From NCBI RefSeq assembly GCF_033546915.1, contig NZ_CP137850.1, positions 744,001 through 808,000 on the forward strand: DNA of 64,000 nucleotides. The letters are read 5' to 3'. Position 1 is the stretch's first letter, and the number at the start of each line of letters is the position of its first letter. The translations under genes and the position numbers were made by a program. The stretch comes from Mycoplasmopsis verecunda (GTDB taxonomy: Bacteria; Bacillota_I; Bacilli_A; Mycoplasmatales; Metamycoplasmataceae). Below are positions 11,087 through 21,682 of this stretch, in pieces. Under the pieces are notes generated by a model. That model saw nothing but the letters and a program-made list of their open reading frames with translations, ran no database searches and was not told the origin of the DNA.

Positions 11087-12493
11087 TTACTTATTGAGTT
11101 GTTCAACTACATCGCTTACATGATTTTTTATTTTATTTAATAGAGATAATACTTTTTGCTTTTGCTCACTATGAAATTTTTCAAAATATTTATCAATAGA
11201 GCTTATGCCTAGGTCAATATTTGAGAAATTCATTCAAATATTAGCTACTGCTTTATTCAATGATTCTGCGAAATATGAATCATTATGTGAAATATAATCA
11301 ATTAATCAATTTGTATAAATAAGTATAGTTTTGAAATTGTACATATATTTGAGTTTTAAATCATTAGAATTGTTTAATGTAGCACACAAAATATCCTCAA
11401 TTTGATATACTTGAAAGTAATTTAATAACTCATGATTATTTTGCTTTATAAAATTATATGCATCAAACAAATTAGTTTTTAACTCATTATTTTTGATCAA
11501 TGAAGTCAAATCATAATTAGGAATATTAAAATTATATGTTCCCGATCTCATTTCATATAATGTTCAATACATTGATTTTATAATGTCGTTTAGCTTGCTT
11601 TTATTATCATTATTAATTGTCAATATGCTTTTTCTTTCAAATAAATTGATCGATAATAAATCAAATTTAAGATATTCTGATGGGATATTAATATCATTTA
11701 TTCCAGTTATATATGGTGTTTCAAATTCCGGAGCATTTTTTATAATGTATCATTGTCAAATTGTATCACTATCAAAAATTCATAGTCATGTAGAAGGGTC
11801 ATTTGGATTAGGAACAATGTCTCTTGTATCTGTGAATAAAGGTTTATCTGATACTCTAGCATACATATATGTAGATAAATATAAAATTAATGAATAAAAG
11901 CTATATAAGTTGTTTAGATTATCAATAAAGTTATTGCTAGAAAAATCTAATAGCCTTGTTATATCATCTGTAAATTTAAAATTATGTTGATTTGTAGTAC
12001 TGTCATTTTTTGCTCTATTAATTGAGTATATATAATAAAGTGAACTAAACTGCTCAAAATTATCAACTATCATATTTTTTGAAATCGGAACTAATGGATT
12101 ATGAAATTTGCTAGATATTTTTAATTCGGTAATATCTAAAGGTCTAATTTCAAACTTCTTTATTGCTGAAGGGAATTCGTTGTATTGACTGATGATTATG
12201 GATTTTAATTCATTAACAAAGTTTTGATTCAATAAATAATTATCATCATTTTTATATTTAGAAAATAAATTGACTATTTCTTCAGATGCTTGATCATCAT
12301 TTTTGATAATTGCATCTTTTATTTTCTCTTTAATTATTTTTATAGTTCTTCTTTTTTGTTTTTTTAATTCATTTTCATTAATTACTGCTGGTTTGCCATC
12401 ATTTACATTAGATTTATAGCATGAAGAACTAATTAATGGTAATGTAATACTTGTAATAATTAAAAAAGTTAATAATAGTTTTTTATTTCTCAT
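11087..12493 (-). CDS. Lipoprotein encoded with the S8 protease
   Basis: 468 aa. The N-terminus MRNKKLLLTFLIITSITLPLISSSC is a lipoprotein signal with the modified cysteine at residue 25. The rest is Asn/Lys-rich and mostly helical with no domain I recognise. Its ATG overlaps the end of the protease gene by 11 nt, so synthesis is coupled. The protein is expected on the outer face of the membrane next to the secreted protease. Several TGA codons encode Trp. A chaperone, substrate-presentation or anchor role for the protease is plausible but only inferred. Confidence 0.82.
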
Positions 12494-14861
12494 TTGTAAC
12501 CTCAGTTGATACAGCCAATGTATTTTTTAAAAGGAATTTCTTTAATTGCTTAATAAACATCTCTTTATATTTAGATTTTATATTTGGCATTTTTATTTCT
12601 AAATACAATTTGTCATTTATTAAATAATCATTTCTATCTCTTTGTGTAATTACTATTTGTTCCACTGTCGTGTTTCTTCCGTTACTAAATAATTTTTTTG
12701 TATGAACATCTTTTTCGGTTTGATATGGCTTCTGTACATATAAATCAAAAACATCCGCAACTTGAATGAATATATTTTTTAGTTCTTGATTATAAACAAT
12801 ATCCTTATCATCATTATTGATATTATTTCAAAATGACTTATACAAATGATTTGACCAAGCAAGTGATGTCTTTGTTGTTTTATATTGTTGATTGGTATAT
12901 TGAATTATTGGAATCTTTATGTTTTCTGCAGATACTAATCTTTTTAAGATTTCATCTACTTCTGAAGAGTTAAAATGTATTGTATATGTAGCATTTTTGC
13001 TATTAGCATTATGTCTTATTATTTTATTATTGTGAAGAAAATCGCTATTACTTTGTTTGAAATCTATATTAATTCAGTAATCAGAATGATTTTTTAAAGA
13101 AGCCAAGACTTTTTTAAAATCTGGTACCCCATATCCTGATAAATGTAATGCATTATTTTCATGTATTCCTTGATATTCTGCACCATTTAAAGTGCCACCT
13201 TTATCGCCAAAATAATAATACACATCATTTCCGCCCAAAGCATATTGTTTAGAATATGTAGCTAATGCAGATTTAATTTCTGGTATAGATATTCTTCTAT
13301 TTAATTTTGCTTCTAAAAGTGTTATAAATCCAGCGATAGTTGGAGCTGCAAAACTTGTCCCTATTAATTCTTTTTCCAGTCCGATTTTTTCATTATTACC
13401 ATTGAAATTTCATTTAGTTTCGCCTGAACTCGAAACTAATGGATAGTCTTCTCTGAATAATTCGCCTTGTGTAGAAAAATTAGATGGGTAACCCCAAGGA
13501 TTCACTGAACCCACATAAATAGCATTTTTTGAATTTTTGCCTGGTTGAGTATTATTTAAAATATCAAATTCTGTATTTGTGTATTTGTTGTTTTTGTTTT
13601 GAAGTTCTTTAACATATTTAGATAAATAACGCAATATATGTAAGTTACCTTCACTGTTACCAGCTGAAATAACAATTTTCATATTATATAAATTAGCATA
13701 TGAGTCTATGATTTCCGAAAATGAATTTAATAGATAAAATTTATTATAAAATTTGTTTATATTTTTGTTGAATTCAACTTGTTCAAATTCTGTTTCACCT
13801 TTTGTAATTACATCAGATCATAAGTATTTAATATATGATGTTAATCAAGTTTCAAAGAAATTTGCTTCGATATTTTTATTTAATTTATTAAATTCATCTT
13901 TAACATTTTCTGGTATATCAAAAACATCATTTATTCTAGAATACTCATTAATTACTAGTTTATTCGAAGAGGAGTCGCTATCAATAAATATATTTCAGAA
14001 AGATAAATATAATTCACTTGATGCCATTATTCTATAATAGAAATTCAAAATATATAAAGCCTGCATTTTATAGCTCTGTACACTTATATCTTCAATAATT
14101 AGTTGATATTTTGATAATTTATTCTTTCACCATTCTTCTGTTTCATCTCAAATATTTTTCTGTTCTAGTTTCGAAATAAAACTAAGATGGTTAATATATT
14201 TTTCAAATTTTGAAATTGACCTATATCATTTAACTCGATTAAATATCTCGAATGGTGTTTGAAAACCTAAACTCATATTAACAACACTAACATTGTTATA
14301 CAACATACCACGTAGAATTTTTACTAATTGTTTATTTCAATGATAAGTTTCTCATTCAAATTTTGTTAAATTTGAATTACTTGGATAATCTGGTATATTT
14401 CATCCTACTCTTGCTGAATATATATCAGAATATCTAGAAATTCCGTTAATTCCAGCCATTAAATCCACAATTGTATTTGCATGTTCACCATACCATTTAG
14501 CACCATTATCACTTTTATTTTTGTCACTAATGGATAATTGAAAATAATCATCTATATTATATTTATTAATATTGTCTGCAAATACATTATCATTAAAAGT
14601 ATATAGAGTTCCCTTGCCACTAAAAGAATGAGTATAATAAACACTATGATCAACATAATCACCATCAATTATCCCAATTGATGGAGTTTTTTGTTTAGGT
14701 AAGGATCTTATATCATCAATAATATTTAGTTTTTTAAATAAATCATAATATTTCTCAGCATTATTGATTTCATTATTTGCACTAGCACTAACAAATGATG
14801 TTAAGCTAATAAGTGGTACAATACCTAACGGAAATAATTTCAATATTTTTTGAAGTTTCAT
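12483..14861 (-). CDS. Secreted subtilisin-like (S8) serine protease
   Basis: 792 aa. A signal peptide occupies about residues 1-28 (MKLQKILKLFPLGIVPLISL, then TSFVSASA). The catalytic triad is visible: Asp66 in SIGIIDGDYVDH, His127 in GEHANTIVDLMAG, and Ser503 in GTSFAAPTIAG. NVSVVNMSLG and VISAGNSEGN are the usual substrate-cleft strands. A long insertion of about 200 residues separates NMSLG from the AGN segment. AAGGAG precedes the ATG. There is no evident C-terminal anchor. Mycoplasma S8 proteases act on surface or host proteins; the substrate cannot be told here. Confidence 0.9.
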
Positions 14862-15037
14862 ATATATCTCCTTAAAATATTTATCTATATAAAAATTATA
14901 TTAAATATTAATATTGAAATTTTTGTTCGAATTTGTTCCACAATTTTCCACATTTTATATTTTCACTAGTGTACAATAGATACAAAAAAATTAATATAAT
15001 ATAGCCGAACAACTGATATATGTCAAATAAGAGCATT

Positions 15038-15066
15038 AAAAAATGGCTCTCTTTAGGATTAGCCAT
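15038..15066 (-). terminator. Duplicated der terminator
   Basis: On the minus strand ATGGCT and AGCCAT pair and are followed by TTTTTT, just after the stop of the der fragment. An identical copy follows the intact der at 17535-17563. Confidence 0.7.
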
Positions 15067-15071
15067 TATTT

Positions 15072-15656
15072 TTATTCAATTGCATTTTGCTTGTTTTTGA
15101 AATTCATTTTAATAGGACATCCACGAAAATCAAATGTCTCTCTTAATTGATTTTCAAGGAAACGTTGATATGAAAAGTGTAAGTATTTTTTATTATTAAC
15201 AAAGAATGTGAATGTAGGAATTTTACCTTTTTCTTGACGAACAAAGTAAATATTTAATCTACCACCATTAAATGGAACAGCAGGTTGAATCATTTGAATA
15301 TCCATTATCAGATTAGAAAGCATTGCTGGTTTAATTTCTCTTTCTAAATTAGTTCTAACCATATTAATGGTGTCGTACAATTTATTAAGTCTTTGATTAT
15401 ATTTAGCTGAAATAAATACAAATGGAACTCATGGTACAAAGTGGAATTTATTTCTTAGTTTCTTTTCGTATTGTGCCATTGTATTTGTTTCTTTTTCCAC
15501 AAGGTCTCACTTATTTATAACAATAATAACTGGTTTTTCATGTTCTAAAGCATATCCAATTATACGTGAGTCAAAATGAGAAACTTCTTCTTGAGTTGCA
15601 TCAATAACTATTAATGATAAATCAGCTTCAGCTAATGAATTCATTGCTCTCATTAA
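15072..15656 (-). pseudogene. der: der 3' fragment left by IS insertion
   Basis: Encodes the last about 194 residues of the GTPase Der, from [14 protein letters not shown] to the TAA stop, identical in protein to the intact copy downstream in the window. It lacks both GTP-binding P-loops and has no start of its own. It is in frame with the 3' end of the IS transposase, which has no stop codon before the IS end. It is a by-product of the 630-bp target duplication. Confidence 0.9.
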
Positions 15657-17396
15657 CCTATGTTTCCAAGTTAACAAAGTGAAAAAATAAATAGCTCTAC
15701 AGCGTAGGGCTATATTTTTTGACATAGTGAAAATTACACAGAAAAAACCATCAGATACAAGCATTTTTATTTCTCTGTATAACTCAATTTCATTTCTAAA
15801 TATCTCATTATCTCATGAAGATGAATAAGTAATTTTGCCATCAACTTTAGTGAAGTTTATTTTAGCTACTTTTATTGATTCAATTATTTGAGATGGAGTA
15901 ACTCTATCTAAAACACCTCATTTATCTTTTTGCTTATGATTTATATATCAAGTTAAATAATTTAATACAACTAATCCTAAAAAACAAATGGTTATATGTC
16001 CAAAAATGTGATTATCTGTTCTTACATACATTGGTCTAGCATCTAATGTTGATTTAAGATTCTGAAATTTTCTCTCAATTGTTCATTGTTTTTTGTATAT
16101 ATCAACTATTTCTCTTGCGGTTAGGTCATATCTAGTTGTTTCGAATGCGACATAACCATCAAGTTTAGCATCTTCTTTTAGCATTTCTTCATCTATTGCA
16201 ATCTTTTGATTCTTGAATTTCTTTGAAGAATTTATATTTCTTATAGGAAATCATGCTTTTGCTGTTGCAGTACCGTCTTTTCCTTTGATTTTGTCAAATC
16301 TATCGAGCACTTCTTTTCTTAATATCTTGTCTCTTTTAGCTTTTCAAGTGTCATATATAACAATTCTTCTATATTTTATTCTATTTTCTTCTCTATCATC
16401 TACTTGTTGAATTTCTTTATATAATAAACCATCAACTTTTTGGTAATCAGTTTCACTAACTACATATTGCTTGAATTTGTGTGATTCGCCTTTCAATCTA
16501 ATGGGAAAAATATAATGCATATTTTGATACTTTACATAATCCTTATTTTGTGCCGAATTCATTCCTTTGTCTGCAACAACAGTTACATTTTGTAAATTGT
16601 ATATTTCACTTAATTCATGAATTGTAGGGATAAAAGTTTTTTAATTAGCTATATTACCTGGTAATAAAACAAAATTTAATGGTATTCCGTTTGTGTCTGT
16701 TACCATACCTAAAACTACTTAATTTTCTTTAAATTTACCATCTTTAGAATATCCAGCTCTTTTTAATGAAAACTTTTCTTTCAAATTCTCGTTACCATTA
16801 ACAAATGTTTCAAAATATAGAGTTGTAGCATCCAAAAATATCAAATTTGCTTCTCTCTTAGTTGATACATTCATTTTTTCATTTATGTTCGCTACTAGTT
16901 TTTGTTTGTTATCTGCAACAAAGTCCAAAAAGTTGTAAACTGTTGATTTTTGAATGTTTATTTCATTTACATATTTATCTTTCAGATTGAAACTACGAAT
17001 TAAACTCCCGGGTTCTAATATTCTTTTTGCTATTAAAAAACTTAAATATTTGTTCACATTCTTTTCTTTACCCGTATTGATATCCTTAAATAAGTTGATT
17101 TCATCAATTACTTTGTAAAGTAATTCAATCCCTACATTATATGTTCCGATTTCTATTTTAGATGTTTCAAAATATTCAGCAACTTTATTCTTCACATAGT
17201 TTTTATCAGCATCTAGTGGTAAACTTTCAGCAATTTTCTTAAGTATAGAAATAGGATTATTGTGTTTTGTAGATAATTTTGATAATGAACCAATACTTAT
17301 GCTTTTATCGTATCCTTTACCATAACCGGCTGATATCGCTAATCCAACATAGTAATCATCTTTTTTCTTTGTTTTTGTAACTAATCACTTCTTCAT
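15657..17396 (-). pseudogene. IS1634-family transposase with two nonsense codons
   Basis: DDE transposase of about 580 codons starting MKKWLVTKTKKKDD. Acidic residues are visible in IFLDATTLYFE, in VVADKGMNS, and in YKKQWTIERKF, the Y-R-E-like signature of the IS4 group. Two in-frame TAA codons at 16719-16721 (after GKFKEN) and 16641-16643 (after NIAN) interrupt it, each one C-to-T change from CAA. No frameshift is present. Without own stop, the frame runs through the terminal repeat into the der fragment. Probably inactive unless the stops are read through. Confidence 0.85.
15683..15720. terminator. Hairpin near the IS1634-type left end
   Basis: TAGCTCTAC-AGC-GTAGGGCTA forms a 9-bp stem with one G-T pair, flanked by A/T runs on both sides, so it could terminate transcripts from either direction. 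It lies inside the transposase reading frame close to its 3' end, and may limit read-out into neighbouring DNA. Confidence 0.6.
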
Positions 17397-17523
17397 ATCA
17401 CTAATATTTTACCATTTTTCTGTGTAATTATGTAATAAAAAAGATAAAAAAATTATCTCCTTATACTATGTATAAGAAGACATTAACTGATTGAAAAAAT
17501 AGGTCCTAACTTGGAAACATAGG

Positions 17524-18153
17524 ATAAGAGCATTAAAAAATGGCTCTCTTTAGGATTAGCCATTATTTTTATTCAATTGCATTTTGCTTGTTTTTGAAAT
17601 TCATTTTAATAGGACATCCACGAAAATCAAATGTCTCTCTTAATTGATTTTCAAGGAAACGTTGATATGAAAAGTGTAAGTATTTTTTATTATTAACAAA
17701 GAATGTAAAAGTAGGAATTTTACCTTTTTCTTGACGAACAAAGTAAATATTTAATCTACCACCATTAAATGGAACAGCAGGTTGAATCATTTGAATATCC
17801 ATTATCAGATTAGAAAGCATTGCTGGTTTAATTTCTCTTTCTAAATTAGTTCTAACCATATTAATGGTATCGTACAATTTATTAAGTCTTTGATTATATT
17901 TAGCTGAAATAAATACAAATGGAACTCATGGTACAAAGTGGAATTTATTTCTTAGTTTCTTTTCGTATTGTGCCATTGTATTTGTTTCTTTTTCCACAAG
18001 GTCTCACTTATTTATAACAATAATAACTGGTTTTTCATGTTCTAAAGCATATCCAATTATACGTGAGTCAAAATGAGAAACTTCTTCTTGAGTTGCATCA
18101 ATAACTATTAATGATAAATCAGCTTCAGCTAATGAATTCATTGCTCTCATTAA
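17524..18153. repeat. 630-bp direct repeat, copy B (within intact der)
   Basis: Second copy of the target duplication, adjoining the right end of the IS. Together with the unique 5' part of der it restores a full-length gene and terminator (17535-17563). Confidence 0.9.
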
Positions 18154-18879
18154 AGCATAATGATCAACTGATTCAACTAGTTTGGATTTTTTTGTTATTC
18201 CAGCTGTATCAATAACATTGTAAACTTTATCATCAATTGTTACTAATGATTTAACGCTATCACGAGTAGTTCCAGGAATTGGTGAAACTATTGAACGTTC
18301 TTCTTTAGCTAGATTATTTAAAAGCGAGCTTTTTCCTGCATTTGGTTTTCCAATAATAGCCAAATTAAATGTTTCAATTGATTCTTCTTCTGTGAAATCT
18401 AAATCTTCTATACATCTATTTAAAACATCACCAATTCCTTCTCCATGAAGTGCTGAAATCGGAAAAATATGTTTCACTCCTAATTTATATCATGAATAGT
18501 CAAATTGTTGATTATCCTCTAATTTATTAGCAACAGCAATAATAGGTTTATTTGATTTTCTTAAAATATTCATAATAAACATATCATCATTAGTAATTTC
18601 ACTTGTACCATCAAATAGGAAAATAATTACATCAGCTTCTTCAATCGCTATTTTTGCTTGTATTTGAATTTGCTCTTGAAATGGTCTATTTTCTATTTCT
18701 ATTCCACCAGTATCTATTATTTTAAGTTCTTTGCCTGCTCAATGAATTTTTTCATATAATCTATCACGAGTAACTCCTGGCTCATCATGCACGATAGAAA
18801 CTTTTTTACCTATTAGCTTGTTGAAAAATGTGCTTTTTCCTACATTTGGTTTTCCAATTATTGCAACTGTATTTTTCAT
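17569..18879 (-). CDS. der: Ribosome-assembly GTPase Der (EngA), intact
   Basis: 436 aa, normal length. It has two tandem GTPase domains: P-loops GKPNVGKST (about 9-17) and GKPNAGKSS (about 180), switch motifs PGVTRDR and PGTTRDS, DTGG and DTAG, and NKLE/NKWD specificity motifs, then the C-terminal KH-like domain ([17 protein letters not shown]). Der is needed for 50S subunit maturation and is essential in tested bacteria. TAATG overlap with cmk couples the two. The last 195 codons and terminator come from the right copy of the 630-bp duplication beside the IS. Confidence 0.95.
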
Positions 18880-19559
18880 TATTTATTTCCTTCCAGCTGT
18901 TTTATTTTATTAGCAACAATATCTAATATATGATTTATAACTTCTTCAGGAGTCATTTCTGTACAATCAACCAATATTGCATCAGCTGTTTTATGAAGTG
19001 GGTCAATGGCACGATTCATATCTTGCGCATCTCTTAATTTAACTTCATAAAGCACTTCTTCAAAATTGGTGTTGTATCCTAAAGCTTGATTTTGTTCTAA
19101 TCTTCTTCTAGCTCTTTCTTCTTCACTAGCTCATAGAAATATTTTTACCTCAGCATGTGGCATAATTTTAAAAGTTGTATCACGCCCATCAATAATGTAA
19201 CCCTTATGTTTTCTCGTCATATGTTGGATAAAATCAACTGCAAATTCTCTTACTTCTGGTATTTTAGCTACCGTAGGAGTTATTTTTGAAATATAATCAG
19301 CTCTTATATCATGTGATATATCAACACCTCTTAATAAAGTGATATCATTAGGCATTAATTTAATCATCCCTTTTTCTAAAGAATCAATTATATTAACAGT
19401 ATCATGCGATTCAATTCCTTTTTTATTCGCATTATAAGCAATAGCACGGTATACACTTCCACTATTAATAAAAGTATATCCCAAACGTTTAGCTAATTCT
19501 TTTGAGATGGTTGATTTACCAGCACCACTAGGTCCATCTATAGCTATATTCACTTTCAT
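18879..19559 (-). CDS. cmk: Cytidylate kinase
   Basis: 226 aa. Phosphorylates CMP and dCMP. The N-terminus [17 protein letters not shown] holds the P-loop; SGSVYRA in [13 protein letters not shown] and the [20 protein letters not shown] segment (family: GRDIGTVVFP) are the CMP-binding parts. [15 protein letters not shown] is the lid. cmk-der order is conserved in Firmicutes and mollicutes. The stop shares one base with the der start. TGA encodes the Trp of FLWAS. Confidence 0.95.
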
Positions 19560-19595
19560 AATTCCTCCATAAATAATAAATAAAAATGCACAAAA

Positions 19596-20030
19596 TTATA
19601 TTTCGAGTTTATTTATTTTTACTCGAGTAGTATTTGTGCTTTTACTTTTCATATCATCTACTTGAGTAACACTTGGTTGTGAATTAATCATTTCTAATAT
19701 CCATTTATCTTTATCATTAGTTTGATAAAAGGAATAATTATCCATAAAACAATTTGTTAAATTCAAGTAGTCTACTTCTAATTTATCTAATTCTTTTTCT
19801 ATACGATTAATTGGTTTAATGTCGGTTATAAAAGACTGCTCATCACATCATTCCTGTGGAGCTTGTAGGTTGATTTTTTCTATTTTTACTAATTCAGTAC
19901 CAAAGAACTTCTTCATCCAATTGATTTCATTTTCCAGCTCATTATTGTCTTGTAAGGCCAGAATTTTTAATCTTTCAAATGATGGAATTTCGTTAGTTGA
20001 ATACTTAGATTTATAACCTAATTTACCCAT
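19596..20030 (-). CDS. Conserved-looking hypothetical protein, 144 aa
   Basis: Starts MGKLGYKSKYSTNEIPSFER and contains a mostly helical, charged sequence with one TGA-Trp at about residue 62 (QEWCDEQ). No signal peptide, membrane segment or catalytic motif is visible. It lies 36 bp upstream of cmk in the same direction and may be cotranscribed. The start has only a weak ribosome site. I do not recognise a family. Confidence 0.7.
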
Positions 20031-20084
20031 AGCTCTATTTTACTATAATAAATTAATTTATTTTTAATAAATTAATGAAAATTT

Positions 20085-20112
20085 AAAGAAAAAAGCTTAT
20101 TTGCAAGCTTTT
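20085..20112 (-). terminator. Terminator overlapping the membrane-protein stop
   Basis: On the minus strand AAGCTT-GCAAAT-AAGCTT is followed by TTTTTC; the stop codon lies in the loop region. Confidence 0.7.
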
Positions 20113-20885
20113 AAAACGGCATTTTTATAAATTTGCTCATCAAGCGGATATATTGAATTAACTTTTTGATAAGCTGTCTTTAATACAAATGTGATATATT
20201 CTTTATTATCTTGGAATAATTCTGCAATTGGTTTTCTATTTGTCAATAAACTATGAAATTCTTCACTTATGTTTTTCAATTTACTAGGATCAATTTCTTG
20301 TTCATTTATACTTTGATCATAAACTGGTGTTGAATAAATAAACATTAATGAATAATAGACAACTTTGGTAGCATAAATTTTTGGATGCTTCTTAAACATC
20401 ATAGAGTTTGTGATGTAATCACGAAACATTGTGTAATTTTTTCTATCCTTAATATAACTTTTATCAATATCAAAATTGTATTTTTCAATATCAAAATTAT
20501 CAAAATCATCTGCTGAAATAGAAATACGATTTTTATTTTTAATTAAAACATATATTGCAAACCCAATAATTCCAGTCATAAATATGTAACAAAAGTATGC
20601 AATCATTGCAAAAGCTCCTAGTGGAGAAAAAGCAACATCTTTATGTTCATTTTTCTCGGCTAAAGTATAAATATGAATTACATTTGTTGCATAAAGTACT
20701 AATAATAAAGTAACTAAACTTATATAAAATAATGAAAAACCTAATTTTCAATATGTTTGAGTTTGCACTCAATTTAACTTAAAACCAGCTTTAACAAAAT
20801 TAAAATATCCATACATTTTTAATAATGCATAAAATAGTAAGGATGCTAATATAACAACCATTACATATAATCAATTTAAATTCAT
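20097..20885 (-). CDS. Membrane protein, unknown, 262 aa
   Basis: Starts MNLNWLYVMVVILASLLFYALL, with three hydrophobic segments at about residues 5-22, 48-68 and 90-115 (MIAYFCYIFMTGIIGFAIYVLI), then a soluble C-terminal half of about 145 residues rich in Lys, Asp and Tyr. No motif recognised. A terminator hairpin overlaps the stop codon. Several TGA codons encode Trp. Confidence 0.78.
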
Positions 20886-21680
20886 AAATTTATTTTACTA
20901 AATATTGAAATAATACTGATTTTTTTGTTTTTTTATTTTTAACTAAACATAGTAAAAATATAATTTATTTTAGGTGCTAAAAATTATGTAAATATCACTA
21001 TTAAATAGAACTAAATAGCAAAATGTGGAACATTTCCACCTTATGAATTTATATGTGTAATTTGTTAAAATAAAAATGTGGTAAGTACAAATTACTTACC
21101 ACACAAAATAATAATCATTAATTAACAAAAAATCTCAAAACCCTTATTAAATTTATATATATTCTATTTCGTAATAAAAAATAAGAAATGCTCATAGACA
21201 AAATAGACATATCCATATCGTTTTAAAATATATCAAGCTATTAGATATTTATTTATATTTTGTAAGTTTTATTAATTTTTACAATCTTTCTATTTTTATT
21301 TTCTATTTGAATGTATCTCGTGCTTACTATAATTATTTATTCTCTGTTATTTATCCAATAGTGAGTCTTAACATTATATAACCTATTTCTTTATAGTAAA
21401 ATCATATTTATTTATTTGTTTTATTATAAATCGTTTTTCAAATATGTTTCTTTTTATATAGGACCTCCTTTATTAGTCTTTCATAGGTATATTACTGACT
21501 AAAATTATTAACATTTTATACTCCTTGTATTGATTTATCTAGGAATTCTCCTTTCTTAATATAATGTATTAGGTATAATCTGTATTCTCTTCTTTAATTG
21601 CCCTTAACTTTTAAAGACAACATACCTATCTTATTCAAATAATAATAAAAAACGCCTGTTTTTGTGAAAAAACAGGTTTT
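20886..21680. other. Gene-free AT-rich stretch of about 795 bp
   Basis: No reading frame longer than a few dozen codons in either strand even with TGA as Trp. It contains the strong hairpin at 21077-21103 and, on the minus strand, three GGAG-type ribosome-site look-alikes (near 21455, 21520 and 21545). Only one is followed by an ATG, giving a 13-residue peptide (MLIILVSNIPMKD). It could be a decayed gene or a non-coding RNA ending at the hairpin; neither is shown. Confidence 0.6.
21077..21103 (-). terminator. Strong hairpin, terminator-like on the minus strand
   Basis: TGTGGTAAGTA-CAAAT-TACTTACCACA is a perfect 11-bp stem with a 5-nt loop. On the minus strand it is followed by TTTTTATTTT, the pattern of an intrinsic terminator, yet no coding gene precedes it within 570 bp. 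Confidence 0.65.
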
Positions 21681-21682
21681 TT
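21645..21682. terminator. Terminator after rlmB
   Basis: CCTGTTTTT and AAAAACAGG form a stem, with a T-run on the minus strand after CG and another T-run on the plus strand. It directly follows the rlmB stop. Confidence 0.8.

Larger units (their letters stand above)
15027..15656. repeat. 630-bp direct repeat, copy A (IS1634-type target duplication)
   Basis: This copy and 17524-18153 are the same length and differ at only about three bases, all silent in der. They abut exactly the two ends of the IS element. They contain the last about 195 codons of der and its terminator. Long target duplications are a known trait of the IS1634 group. Confidence 0.9.
15657..17523 (-). mobile_element. IS1634-type insertion sequence (IS4 superfamily)
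   Basis: 1867 bp bounded by 17-bp perfect inverted repeats CCTATGTTTCCAAGTTA (15657-15673, and as its complement at 17507-17523). It carries one transposase frame on the minus strand and is flanked by 630-bp direct repeats of der. IS1634 of Mycoplasma mycoides was described as making long, variable direct repeats; this case fits that behaviour and is at the long end of what I recall for the group. Confidence 0.9.

Noticed and set aside
11583-11897. A 104-codon plus-strand ORF opposite the lipoprotein gene, and similar antisense frames elsewhere.
   Set aside because: They lack ribosome sites and lie antisense to well-supported genes; treated as shadows.
14930-14965. TGTGGAA repeats near the protease promoter as DnaA boxes or a replication origin.
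   Set aside because: They lack the full DnaA box consensus, and there is no dnaA/dnaN nearby.
15507-15764. An 85-codon ORF starting MLVSDGFFCVIF.
   Set aside because: It is a chimera of the transposase 3' end and the der fragment, in frame but created by the insertion; not a separate gene.
15657-17523. The der duplication as an assembly error.
   Set aside because: The two copies have small silent differences and the IS ends fall exactly at their borders, as expected of a true insertion, though long reads should confirm it.
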